A DNA stretch of 64,000 bases, from contig OZ244842.1 in the NCBI GenBank assembly GCA_965220835.1, positions 1,984,001 to 2,048,000 on the forward strand. The letters are read 5' to 3'. The position numbers were made by a program, and so were the translations under genes. Shown here piece by piece: positions 7,274 to 14,989 of the stretch (positions are counted from its first letter, which is position 1; the number at the start of each line of letters is the position of its first letter). The notes below the pieces were generated by a model. It saw nothing but the letters and a program-made list of their open reading frames with translations, was not told where the DNA came from and ran no database searches. Origin of the DNA: Azophilus sp965220835. Lineage in GTDB: Bacteria > Pseudomonadota > Gammaproteobacteria > Pseudomonadales > Azotimanducaceae.

Positions 7274-9312
7274 GCGCCGACACCGTCATCAAGCCGGTTC
7301 GCTACCAGCCTCCCGGCGAGGACGGCACCCGACGTCTGCGTCTGTCACCGACGCGCATCGCGCTGCTGATCGCAGCGTTGATCGCCGCGGCCGTGCTGGC
7401 GTTCCTGTTCATGGCCCGCTCCGTGGCCCTGGAGTTCACGCCACAGGCCAGCCAAATCAGCATTCTCGGCGGGCCTGCCATCGAGTTCGGCGGCGTCCAT
7501 CTGCTGCTGAGCGGCACCTATCAGGTGCAAGCGGAACTTGAGGGCTACTACCCCATTGCAGCGCCATTGACTGTTGATGGCCAGCGCAATCAAGCCTTCG
7601 AGTTCAAGTTTGCGCCCCTGCCCGGCCTAGTGACCATAGCCGCCATCCCTGCCGGGGCGCGGGTGACGGCGGATGGCCGTCCGCTCGGCGCGACGCCTTT
7701 GGCCGACGAGCCTGTAGACGCGGGCAGGCGGGCGTTGCGCTTCACCCACCCCCGCTATCAGGCCTTGGACATGAGCGTGGAAGTCGTCGGGCGCAGCGAG
7801 CGACAGCGCATTGATGCCGAACTGCTGCCCAACTGGGGGGAGGTGCGCTACCTCACCGAACCGCCGGGAGCGCGCATACTCATCAATGGCGAGGACACCG
7901 GCCTGACCACGCCGGCGACGGCGGAGATACTCGCCGGCGAGCACGAGGTGGCGCTGGCATTGGCCGGCCACCAGAGCCACCGCGAGCGCATCCTGATCGC
8001 GCCTTTGGAGCAGCGCGAGCCGCCGCTGATCCGGCTGCGCCAGTCCGATGCCCAGCTCCAGGTGAGCACCCGGCCGAACCAAGCGGGCGTGACCATCGAC
8101 GGCCAATACCGGGGCGAGTCGCCCGTCAGCGCGGAATTGCGGTCGGGTAAGGCCTACCGCGTGCAGATCTTCAAGGCAGGTTATGCGGCGCACAGCGCAA
8201 CGGTCACCCTGAAGGCCGGTGAGAACCGCCGCCTGTCCTTTGAACTCGAACCCTTGACCGGCTTGGTGTCGGTGCAGGCCGAACCTGCCGGGGCGCTGCT
8301 GCTTGTGGACGGCAAGGCCCAAGGCACCGCCAACCAAGTGCTCGAACTGCCCACCCGCCCCCACCAGCTGGAGATTCAAGCGGACGGCTACGCGGGCTAC
8401 CGCACTGAAATCCGGCCCCGTAAAGGCCTCACCCAAGAGGTGCGCGTCAAGCTGCTCACCTTGGCCCAGGCCCGGCTGGCCGCGTTGCGCCCAGAGATCA
8501 CAACCCCCCAAGGGCAAGTGCTGAAGCTGTTCAAGCCGAACCCCATTCGGCTGGGCGCATCACGCCGCGAACCGGGCCGGCGGGCCAATGAGACGCTGCG
8601 CGAGGTGGCCTTGGAGCGGTTGTTCTACTTGGGCGTCAAGGAGGTGACCAATGCTGAGTTCAAGGCCTTTGCCAGCGGCCACGACTCCGGCACCTATGCG
8701 GAACGGCCGCTCAACAAGGACGACCAGCCGGTGGCCATGATCACTTGGCACGACGCCGCCCGCTACTGCAATTGGCTGTCGCGCCAGGAGAACCTGCCCA
8801 CGTTCTATGCGGAGGAGTTTGGCAAGGTGACGGGCTTCAACGCTGCCGCCACGGGCTACCGGCTGCCCAGCGAAGCGGAGTGGGCCTGGGCCGCCCGCCA
8901 TCAGGAGAGTGGCGAGTTGCTCCGCTTCCCTTGGGGCGACGCGCTGCCACCGCCCAACCGGCACGGCAACTACGCGGACCGGTCCGCGGGCCACTTGGTG
9001 GGACGCATCATCTTCGGCTACAACGACAACCACGCCACAGCGGCCCCGGTCGGCACCTTTGCGGCCAACGCCAAGGGCATTTACGATCTTGGCGGCAACG
9101 TGGCGGAGTGGGTCAACGACTTCTACGAGCACCCGGCGACCGAAGGCACCCCGCCCCTCGGCCCCGCCACCGGGGAGTATCATGTGATTCGTGGATCGAG
9201 TTGGATGCATGGAACCACCACGGAACTGCGGCTGTCCTTTCGCGACTACGGCATCGACGGCCGGCGCGACCTCGGCTTCCGCCTGGCCCGCTTTGCGGAA
9301 GCTGAGCCATGA
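7270..9312 (+). CDS. Membrane-anchored PEGA-repeat protein with C-terminal FGE/sulfatase-modifying-factor-like domain
   Basis: 680 residues. One N-terminal transmembrane helix (about 29-48, IALLIAALIAAAVLAFLF) is followed by four or five PEGA-type modules (about 110-400; for example PGARILINGEDTGLTTPAT, VTIDGQYRGESPVSAEL, GALLLVDGKAQGTANQ). Residues about 440-675 form an FGE-like fold: KEVTNAEFKAFA, QPVAMITWHDAARYCNWLSR, GYRLPSEAEWAWAAR, GIYDLGGNVAEWVNDFYE, VIRGSSWMHG, DLGFRLAR. The catalytic cysteine pair of true formylglycine-generating enzymes, which follows RGGS, is absent; the only Cys in this part is in YCNW. The domain is therefore probably a non-catalytic binding module. Its neighbours overlap on both sides. 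Confidence 0.9.
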   Translation: MSADTVIKPVRYQPPGEDGTRRLRLSPTRIALLIAALIAAAVLAFLFMARSVALEFTPQASQISILGGPAIEFGGVHLLLSGTYQVQAELEGYYPIAAPLTVDGQRNQAFEFKFAPLPGLVTIAAIPAGARVTADGRPLGATPLADEPVDAGRRALRFTHPRYQALDMSVEVVGRSERQRIDAELLPNWGEVRYLTEPPGARILINGEDTGLTTPATAEILAGEHEVALALAGHQSHRERILIAPLEQREPPLIRLRQSDAQLQVSTRPNQAGVTIDGQYRGESPVSAELRSGKAYRVQIFKAGYAAHSATVTLKAGENRRLSFELEPLTGLVSVQAEPAGALLLVDGKAQGTANQVLELPTRPHQLEIQADGYAGYRTEIRPRKGLTQEVRVKLLTLAQARLAALRPEITTPQGQVLKLFKPNPIRLGASRREPGRRANETLREVALERLFYLGVKEVTNAEFKAFASGHDSGTYAERPLNKDDQPVAMITWHDAARYCNWLSRQENLPTFYAEEFGKVTGFNAAATGYRLPSEAEWAWAARHQESGELLRFPWGDALPPPNRHGNYADRSAGHLVGRIIFGYNDNHATAAPVGTFAANAKGIYDLGGNVAEWVNDFYEHPATEGTPPLGPATGEYHVIRGSSWMHGTTTELRLSFRDYGIDGRRDLGFRLARFAEAEP

Positions 9313-9572
9313 GCGCGGCAATGGGTAGGCTGGCAATCACGCTGCTGGCTGGCGCGTTGCTCGCCATCGGCGGTGGCCTTGCCACGTTGGCACAGACCGA
9401 GCCGGCCGCCAATGAGGCCCAACCGCGGGTCGGCAACGCTGAGGCGGACGCGGAACAAGCGGCCGATGAGGACCCGCAAAACAACGAGGGTCAGCCTGAG
9501 TCCCCGGAGGTCTTTCTGCCAACCGAGGAAATCTCCGAGGACTTCGCCGTTCCCTTTCCGGTGGACATCTGA
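9309..9572 (+). CDS. Small acidic secreted or anchored protein
   Basis: 87 residues, with an ATG that overlaps the previous stop by four bases. A hydrophobic N-terminus (LAITLLAGALLAIGGGLATL) could be a cleavable signal peptide or an anchor. It is followed by a highly acidic, apparently disordered tail rich in Glu, Ala and Asn, ending VFLPTEEISEDFAVPFPVDI. No known family is recognised. Tight overlap with the FGE-like gene and a 14-base gap to the channel gene place it in the operon. A role as a small accessory subunit of the complex is inference. Confidence 0.6.
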   Translation: MSAAMGRLAITLLAGALLAIGGGLATLAQTEPAANEAQPRVGNAEADAEQAADEDPQNNEGQPESPEVFLPTEEISEDFAVPFPVDI

Positions 9573-9586
9573 ACCCCAGTGGACCC

Positions 9587-10384
9587 ATGAAGCGCCAATT
9601 GCCCGTAGAGCTGATTTACCAAATCGCCGCCTTGGTGGTGGCGTTGATCCTAGTGCATCTGGTGTACATCACCGTGGTGCGCCCCAACGCCGAGGCCATT
9701 CTTGAGGTGCGCGCTGAACTGTCGGCAGCCGGCCAAGCGGGGGACGAAGAGCAGTCAATCTACGTCATGCTTAAGGACTTCGAGCAGGAGGCCTGTTTCG
9801 TGCTGATGCTCTGGGCCATGGCCATCATGGGCTACAAGGGCCGCGCCGCCCTGCGCGAGCGCAAGCTGCTCGACCGGGACCTGATCAGGCTTCACGAAGG
9901 CATGAGCATCCTGCCCGAGGACACGCGGGAGTACACGCGCCCGATCCAGGCGCTGCCTGCCAACATCCAAAGCTGCCTGCTGCCCCGGGCGCTGCTGTCC
10001 GCGCTGCAGCGCTTCGCCTCCACCCGCAACGTGCAGGACGTCTCGGTGGCGGTCAAGGCCATCTGCGACACGGAATCCGACCGGCTTGACAGTGAATTGG
10101 CCATGGTGCGCTACATCGCCTGGGCGATCCCCAGCATCGGTTTCATCGGCACCGTGCGCGGCATCAGCCAAGCCTTGGGCCAAGCCTACAAGGCCGTTGA
10201 AGGAGACATCGCGGGCGTGACGGCCAGCTTGGGCGTGGCCTTCAACTCCACTTTCATCGCCTTGGTCATCAGCATCATCATCATGTTTCTGATGCATCAA
10301 CTGCAGTTGCTTCAAGAGCGCTTGGTGCTTGATGCCCAGACCTATTGCGACCAGCGCTTGCTGGCCCATCTGCAGGTGCGCTAG
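9587..10384 (+). CDS. MotA/TolQ/ExbB-type proton channel subunit
   Basis: 265 residues. Predicted transmembrane segments lie at about 9-31, 67-83, 176-194 and 211-236, with a large cytoplasmic loop between the second and third. The third segment carries the family signature GFIGTVRGISQALGQ and the fourth LGVAFNSTFIALVISIII, matching the GxxGTVxGI and LGxAFxxTxxGL patterns of TolQ/ExbB. Such subunits form a pentameric inner-membrane channel around ExbD/TolR/MotB-like helices and turn proton flow into mechanical work. No ordinary ExbD or TolR gene lies beside it; the two VWA proteins downstream carry the matching helix. The TAG stop shares a base with the GTG start of the next gene. Confidence 0.92.
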   Translation: MKRQLPVELIYQIAALVVALILVHLVYITVVRPNAEAILEVRAELSAAGQAGDEEQSIYVMLKDFEQEACFVLMLWAMAIMGYKGRAALRERKLLDRDLIRLHEGMSILPEDTREYTRPIQALPANIQSCLLPRALLSALQRFASTRNVQDVSVAVKAICDTESDRLDSELAMVRYIAWAIPSIGFIGTVRGISQALGQAYKAVEGDIAGVTASLGVAFNSTFIALVISIIIMFLMHQLQLLQERLVLDAQTYCDQRLLAHLQVR

Positions 10385-11568
10385 TGAGTCTGTTGCTGGA
10401 GCTTAACGACGCTGCGCTTAGCCTGTATCGGAACGGCGAACCCATCTACCAGCAGCCGGCCATCGCCCTGATCGGCGCCCAAGGGGCCGCCTTCGGCGTC
10501 GAGGCGCTGCAAAGAGCCCGCCTGCAGCCCCAGCAGGTCAACCAGCAGTACCTCTCCCGGCTCAATGCCGATCCGCTGCCACGGCCCAGCGAAGGGTTCG
10601 TCAACCATGCCGACCTGATTTACCGGCACTTGCTGGAGATCAAGGCCTTGGCGGATGAACCCTTGGCCGTGGCGGTGCCGGGGTTTCTGACCGGGGACCA
10701 GCTCGGCGTGCTGCTCGGCATTGCCGAGGAGGCCGGCATCCGCATTCGCGGCTTCGTGGACAGCGCGGTGCTGATGGGCAGCGTGGCCGAGCTGCGCCCC
10801 AACACCTGGCTGCTCGACCTGCACGCCACCCGCTGCTGCCTGACGGAGCTGCAAGCCAGCGACGTCGATGGCCAAGCGGTCAGCCAAGGCGCAGTGGAGG
10901 ACATCACGGGCTTTGGGCGCAACGCCTGCATGGATGGCTGGGCCAATCTGGTGGCCGACCGGTTCGTGCAGGAAACGCGCTTCGACCCCTTGCACGCCGC
11001 CGACTCCGAGCAGCAAATCTACGACCAGCTGCACGCTTGGGCCGAACGCCGAACCCTCGCCGAGCTGGCTGTGGAAGTGCGCCAAGGCGAAGCCACCCGG
11101 CTGGTGCGGGTGGGTGCCACGGCCTTGGGCGACAAGCTGACCCAAAGGCTGGGGCCAGTGGCAGACAAGGTGCCCGCCGGCGCCCGCCTCTTGGTCGCGC
11201 CGCGCAGCGCTGGCTTGCCGGGCTTGGTCGACGGCTTGGAGGCGCTCGGCATTGACGCGCACCCCTTGCCACCGGACATCATGGCGCGGGCCATGGCCGA
11301 GCGGCTCGGGGTTGTGGACGGCTTGAAATGGGTCACCGCGCTGCCGGCGGCGGCGATGGACAGTGAACGGTCGTTCCCATCGGCACCGACCAGCCCCCTG
11401 AGCCCGCAAGCGGCCAGCCACGCCCTCTGCGGCCACCGCGCTTGGCCCTTGGCCGGCAACGCCTTGGGCCTGCCTGAGCGCGGCCACATCGGCGAGGTCA
11501 TCGAGCGCAACGGGCAGCGCTTTGAGCTGATTGCCGTGGAGGGCGCCAACCGCGCCCCGGGTGGGTAG
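10384..11568 (+). CDS. Actin/Hsp70-fold (ASKHA) ATPase-like protein
   Basis: 394 residues from the GTG that overlaps the channel stop codon; an ATG 39 bases upstream lies inside the previous gene. No signal peptide is visible, so it is cytoplasmic. It has the Hsp70/actin layout: an N-terminal strand pair (LLLELNDAALSLYRNG) where Hsp70 has its IDLGTT phosphate loop, then AVPGFLTGDQLGVLLGIAEE and IRIRGFVDSAVLM, which match the Hsp70 VPAYF-QR-AG-INEPTAAAL block, then a second phosphate-loop-like strand TWLLDLHATRCCLTEL. The phosphate-loop residues deviate from consensus, so ATPase activity is uncertain. It could regulate or assemble the membrane machine from the cytoplasmic side. Confidence 0.72.
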   Translation: MSLLLELNDAALSLYRNGEPIYQQPAIALIGAQGAAFGVEALQRARLQPQQVNQQYLSRLNADPLPRPSEGFVNHADLIYRHLLEIKALADEPLAVAVPGFLTGDQLGVLLGIAEEAGIRIRGFVDSAVLMGSVAELRPNTWLLDLHATRCCLTELQASDVDGQAVSQGAVEDITGFGRNACMDGWANLVADRFVQETRFDPLHAADSEQQIYDQLHAWAERRTLAELAVEVRQGEATRLVRVGATALGDKLTQRLGPVADKVPAGARLLVAPRSAGLPGLVDGLEALGIDAHPLPPDIMARAMAERLGVVDGLKWVTALPAAAMDSERSFPSAPTSPLSPQAASHALCGHRAWPLAGNALGLPERGHIGEVIERNGQRFELIAVEGANRAPGG

Positions 11569-11573
11569 GCGGC

Positions 11574-12662
11574 ATGGCTAGGCGGCGTTCCTTAAGCGTC
11601 TTCTCGCTCTCCTTCCTGGACGTGATGTCCTGCGGCTTCGGCGCAGTGGTGTTGATCTTCCTGATCATCAACCACGAAACCGAGGAGGACGCCAGCATCG
11701 TCAACAAGGACCGGTTGGCGGAAATCAGGCTGCTCGACTACCAGGTGCAGAACGGCGAACGGGACCTGTTTGAGCTGAAGGAGCGGTTGGAGGACGTGCT
11801 GCAGCGGCTCAGCGATTCCCGGCGAAAGCTGGTCAGCACTGACGCCGACCTGCAACAGGTGCGCCGCGACTTTGATGAACTCGATGCCGCGTCGTCGGCG
11901 GAGCTGGAATCCGTGGAACGGCTCAAGAGCGACATTGAAGCCCGCGAAGAGGAAGTGGCCCGCTTGCGGCAGGTCGAGGAGGCCAACCAAGGCGACCGGG
12001 GGCGGGCGTTCGCCGGCGAGGGAGACCGCCAGTACCTGACTGGCCTGAAGGTGGGTGGCAGCCACATACTGATCGCCGTCGATGCCTCGGCGAGCATGCT
12101 CGACCGCACCATTGTCAACGTGCTGCGTCGCCGCAACATGTCGGAGGAGCGTCGTCGGCAAGCGCCCAAGTGGCAGCGAGCGGTGCGCACCGTGGAGTGG
12201 CTGGCCGCCCAACTGCCCTTGGATGCGGACTTTCAGCTGTTCGCCTTCAACGAGCAGGCCCGCTCCCTGGTGCCCGACAGTGACGATCAGTGGGCGCCGC
12301 TCGGTGACGGCAGCGCCTTGGGGGCGGCTATTGAAGACCTGCGCGACATGGTGCCCAGCGGCGGCACCAGCCTGCAGCGGCTGGTGATCAAGCTGCGCGA
12401 TCTGAATCCCTTGCCGGACAACGTCTACCTCGTGACCGACTCCCTGCCCACCCAAGGCCTTCGCACGCCCCGCCGGGCAACCATATCCGGGGCCGATCGC
12501 CTCGACCTGTTTCGTGATGCGCTGCGGCAAATGCCCCTGCAGGTGCCGATCAACGTCATCCTCTTCCCCATGGAGGGTGATTACCTCGCCTCAGCGGCCT
12601 ACTGGAACCTAGCGCGCACCAGCGGCGGCGCCTACCTATCCCCTTCCAGGGACTGGCCCTAA
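11574..12662 (+). CDS. VWA-domain protein 1 with ExbD/TolR-like transmembrane helix
   Basis: 362 residues. A basic N-terminus (MARRRS) leads into one transmembrane helix, FSLSFLDVMSCGFGAVVLIF. Its FLDVM with Asp-16 aligns with FIDVM in ExbD, where that Asp carries the proton. Residues about 44-138 are a long heptad-like coiled coil. A VWA domain follows, with a complete metal-ion-dependent adhesion site: DASAS (Asp-170, Ser-172, Ser-174) and Thr-265 in SGGTSLQRL. Topology should put the coiled coil and VWA domain in the periplasm. The gene lies six bases after the ASKHA-like gene. A paralogous gene with the same architecture follows directly. Confidence 0.9.
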   Translation: MARRRSLSVFSLSFLDVMSCGFGAVVLIFLIINHETEEDASIVNKDRLAEIRLLDYQVQNGERDLFELKERLEDVLQRLSDSRRKLVSTDADLQQVRRDFDELDAASSAELESVERLKSDIEAREEEVARLRQVEEANQGDRGRAFAGEGDRQYLTGLKVGGSHILIAVDASASMLDRTIVNVLRRRNMSEERRRQAPKWQRAVRTVEWLAAQLPLDADFQLFAFNEQARSLVPDSDDQWAPLGDGSALGAAIEDLRDMVPSGGTSLQRLVIKLRDLNPLPDNVYLVTDSLPTQGLRTPRRATISGADRLDLFRDALRQMPLQVPINVILFPMEGDYLASAAYWNLARTSGGAYLSPSRDWP

Positions 12663-12674
12663 GGCGGTTAGCCC

Positions 12675-13670
12675 ATGAGCACGCGCAACCGAAGAATGAT
12701 CGAGGAGTTCAGCGTCTCCTTCCTGGACGTGATCTGCTGCGGCTTCGGCGCCATCATCCTGCTGCTGATGATCACCAAAACCGTGGAGCCGATCCTGCTG
12801 GAGCGGTCCGTGGTCAGCTTGGAAGGTCAAGTGGCGAGCCGAGAAGACGCGCTCTACGACATCCAAGGGCAAATTCGGGAACTGCGTCGGCAATTGGCCG
12901 ATGCCAGCGGGCAGCTTGACGACAATCTGCTGGCCCTGGCCCGCATGGAGCAGGAGCTGACCCGCATCCTCGGCCAGTTCACGGCCACCACCGAGGACCA
13001 GGAGCAGATGCGCAGGCAAAGCCTAAAGCTCGCCGCGGCCCGCCAGTCCTTGACCGAAGAGATGGAGCGCCTGCTCGGCCTCGACTTCCGGCGCCAGACT
13101 GAATTGGTGGGCGGCATCGCCGTTGACAGCGAGTACATCATCTTTGTTATCGACACCTCCGGCAGCATGTTCAACGGCGCTTGGCCGCAAGTGCTGCGCA
13201 AGGTCACCGAAACCCTGGACGTCTATCCCACGGTCAAGGGCATCCAAGTGATGAACGACATGGGCGAGTACATGTTCTCCGGCTACCGGGGCCAGTGGAT
13301 ACCCGACACGCCCGCCCGCCGCGAATCCATCATCAACACCCTAAGCAGCTGGAACCCCTTCAGCAACTCAAGTCCGGTGGAGGGCATTCAGGCGGCCATC
13401 GACACCTACTACGCGCCCGACAAGCGCATCGGCATCTACGTGTTCGGTGACGACTACAGCGGCGATTCCGTGGAGGAGGTGGTGGACACGGTGGACCGCA
13501 TCAACGTCGCCGACGAAACCGGGCGCCGCCGGGTGCGCATCAACGCGGTCGGCTTCCCAGTGTACCTGCAAGGCCGGAGCAACAACCGCATTTACCGCTT
13601 CGCCGCGCTGATGCGGGAGCTGGCCTACCGCAACGACGGCACCTTTGTCGGATTGTCGGAAATCCAGTAG
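12675..13670 (+). CDS. VWA-domain protein 2 with ExbD/TolR-like transmembrane helix
   Basis: 331 residues with the same layout as the preceding gene: basic N-terminus, a transmembrane helix beginning FSVSFLDVICCGFGAIILLL (Asp-18 at the ExbD/TolR proton-carrier position), a coiled coil from about 42-135, then a VWA domain with VIDTSGSM (Asp-160, Ser-162, Ser-164). The two VWA domains have diverged strongly, while the membrane helices stay nearly identical. That suggests both pack in the same channel, perhaps as a heterodimer. The 12-base gap to the previous gene implies co-transcription. VWA domains usually bind a protein ligand through a divalent metal ion. Confidence 0.9.
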   Translation: MSTRNRRMIEEFSVSFLDVICCGFGAIILLLMITKTVEPILLERSVVSLEGQVASREDALYDIQGQIRELRRQLADASGQLDDNLLALARMEQELTRILGQFTATTEDQEQMRRQSLKLAAARQSLTEEMERLLGLDFRRQTELVGGIAVDSEYIIFVIDTSGSMFNGAWPQVLRKVTETLDVYPTVKGIQVMNDMGEYMFSGYRGQWIPDTPARRESIINTLSSWNPFSNSSPVEGIQAAIDTYYAPDKRIGIYVFGDDYSGDSVEEVVDTVDRINVADETGRRRVRINAVGFPVYLQGRSNNRIYRFAALMRELAYRNDGTFVGLSEIQ

Positions 13671-13701
13671 TCTTGGGGCTAGAGAACGCACGAGCTTTAA
13701 C

Positions 13702-14319
13702 ATGCTGCAAACCCAAGTGAAGCGCACCTTGATGTTGGCCTTGGCCCTAGCGGCCGTTGGCTGCGCGGGCGCCAAGGTGGCGGTGCCCACCGGGTTTCCG
13801 GTGCCCCAGGTGGCCAAGGTGCCGCTGCCGGTGGGCCTCTACTTGGACGAGGCGCTGCTGTCCTACGTCCACCGGGAGTCCTTGGAGCAGCGCGGCGACT
13901 GGGAGATTGAGCTGGGCTCCGCCCAGCAGCCGATGTTCGACAACCTGCTGAGTGGCCTCTTCATCGGCCACCGCAGGGTCTCACAGCTCGGCGGCAGCCA
14001 CGACGACATTGCCGGCGTGCTGGCGCCCGCCATCGAGGAGCTGCAGTTTGCCACCCCGGAGCAGACCCGCACTGACTACTATGAGGTCTGGATTCGCTAT
14101 CGCTTCGAACTGCATGCCAACAGCGGCGAAAAGCTGGGGCAGTGGCATCTCACCGCCTACGGCAAGGCCCATCAGCAGAATCACGCTGGCGCCTCAGGCG
14201 CCCTGCAAAGTGCGGCTTTGGTGGCCTGCCGCGACGCCATGGCCTTCTTCACCCAGCAATTCGTCCGAGTGCCAGTGGTGCGGTCCTGGCTGAACAGCGA
14301 ATTGGGAGGTTCAGCATGA
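13702..14319 (+). CDS. Hypothetical lipoprotein of the VWA/ExbB operon
   Basis: 205 residues from the ATG at 13702, which gives a compact lipoprotein signal ending in LALAAVGC (Cys-21); the upstream in-frame start would bury it. The mature part is alpha/beta (YLDEALLSYVHRESLEQRGD, DNLLSGLFIGHRRVSQLGG, TDYYEVWIRYRFELHANSGE), ending with a helix around ALQSAALVACRDAMAFFTQQ. The pattern recalls small outer-membrane lipoproteins of the LptE/YajG type, but I cannot assign a family. It overlaps the next gene by four bases (ATGA), so the two lipoproteins are probably made together. Confidence 0.72.
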   Translation: MLQTQVKRTLMLALALAAVGCAGAKVAVPTGFPVPQVAKVPLPVGLYLDEALLSYVHRESLEQRGDWEIELGSAQQPMFDNLLSGLFIGHRRVSQLGGSHDDIAGVLAPAIEELQFATPEQTRTDYYEVWIRYRFELHANSGEKLGQWHLTAYGKAHQQNHAGASGALQSAALVACRDAMAFFTQQFVRVPVVRSWLNSELGGSA

Positions 14320-14972
14320 GCGCAGCGCGCGGCATTGCCTTCCTGCTCGCCGGCGCGGCCTTGGCCGGTTGCGTCACCGCCACCGTGCAGGAGGTGCGGG
14401 AGACGGCCACCGCCATGGGCACCGGAGACTCCATCGTGGTGCTCGGGCGGCGCAGTGAACCCACCGGCGCCGAAACCGAGCTCGACTTCATCTCCTGCGT
14501 GGCGGACAACATGGGCCGCGGCCAAAACGCGCTCAACGTGGTCAATGAGCAGCAGTTTCTGGACGCCACCTTCCCGTGGTTCGAGCCGCGCATCGCACCG
14601 CTCAACCACACTGACCTGCCCACCATCATCAAGCAAACGCCCTTGGCCGAGCGATTGGACGAAATGGGGTTGAAGTACTTGATCTGGATCGAGGGCTCCA
14701 CGGAGCGCATCGACGAGGGTGGGACCATGAGCTGCGTGGTCGCCCCCGGCGGCGGGGGCTGCTTCGGATTCCTTTCCTGGGAGAACGACTCCGCCTACGA
14801 AGCCTCCGTCTGGGACGTGGAGACCGGCCAAGCGGCCGGCAAGATCAGCTCCGAGGCCACCGGCATGAGCTACATGCCCGCCGTCATCGTCCCGATCCCG
14901 TTCATCGCCCGAGTCCGCTCCTCGGCCTGCTCAAGCCTGGCCAGCCAGCTGAAGTCGTTCGTGGTGAACTGA
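14316..14972 (+). CDS. Hypothetical lipoprotein, last gene of the operon
   Basis: 218 residues with signal and lipobox LAGAALAGC (Cys-19). The mature domain reads GDSIVVLGRRSEPTGAE, FISCVADNMGRGQNALNVVN and FLDATFPWFEPRIAPLN, then a strand-rich core (LKYLIWIEGSTERID) with a Cys-Val-Val-Ala-Pro-Gly4-Cys loop that could hold a disulfide. It ends SSACSSLASQLKSFVVN. I see no known family. It closes the co-directional run and is followed by a convergent hydrolase gene 17 bases away. No clear terminator hairpin is visible in that gap. Confidence 0.72.
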   Translation: MSAARGIAFLLAGAALAGCVTATVQEVRETATAMGTGDSIVVLGRRSEPTGAETELDFISCVADNMGRGQNALNVVNEQQFLDATFPWFEPRIAPLNHTDLPTIIKQTPLAERLDEMGLKYLIWIEGSTERIDEGGTMSCVVAPGGGGCFGFLSWENDSAYEASVWDVETGQAAGKISSEATGMSYMPAVIVPIPFIARVRSSACSSLASQLKSFVVN

Positions 14973-14989
14973 CCAAGGCGAACCAGACC

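Noticed and set aside
7270..9312. Active sulfatase-modifying enzyme
   Set aside because: The catalytic cysteines are missing and no sulfatase gene is nearby.
9587..13670. Zorya-type defence system
   Set aside because: The channel is TolQ/ExbB-like as in ZorA, but there is no ZorB with an OmpA domain and no ZorC/D/E helicase or nuclease.
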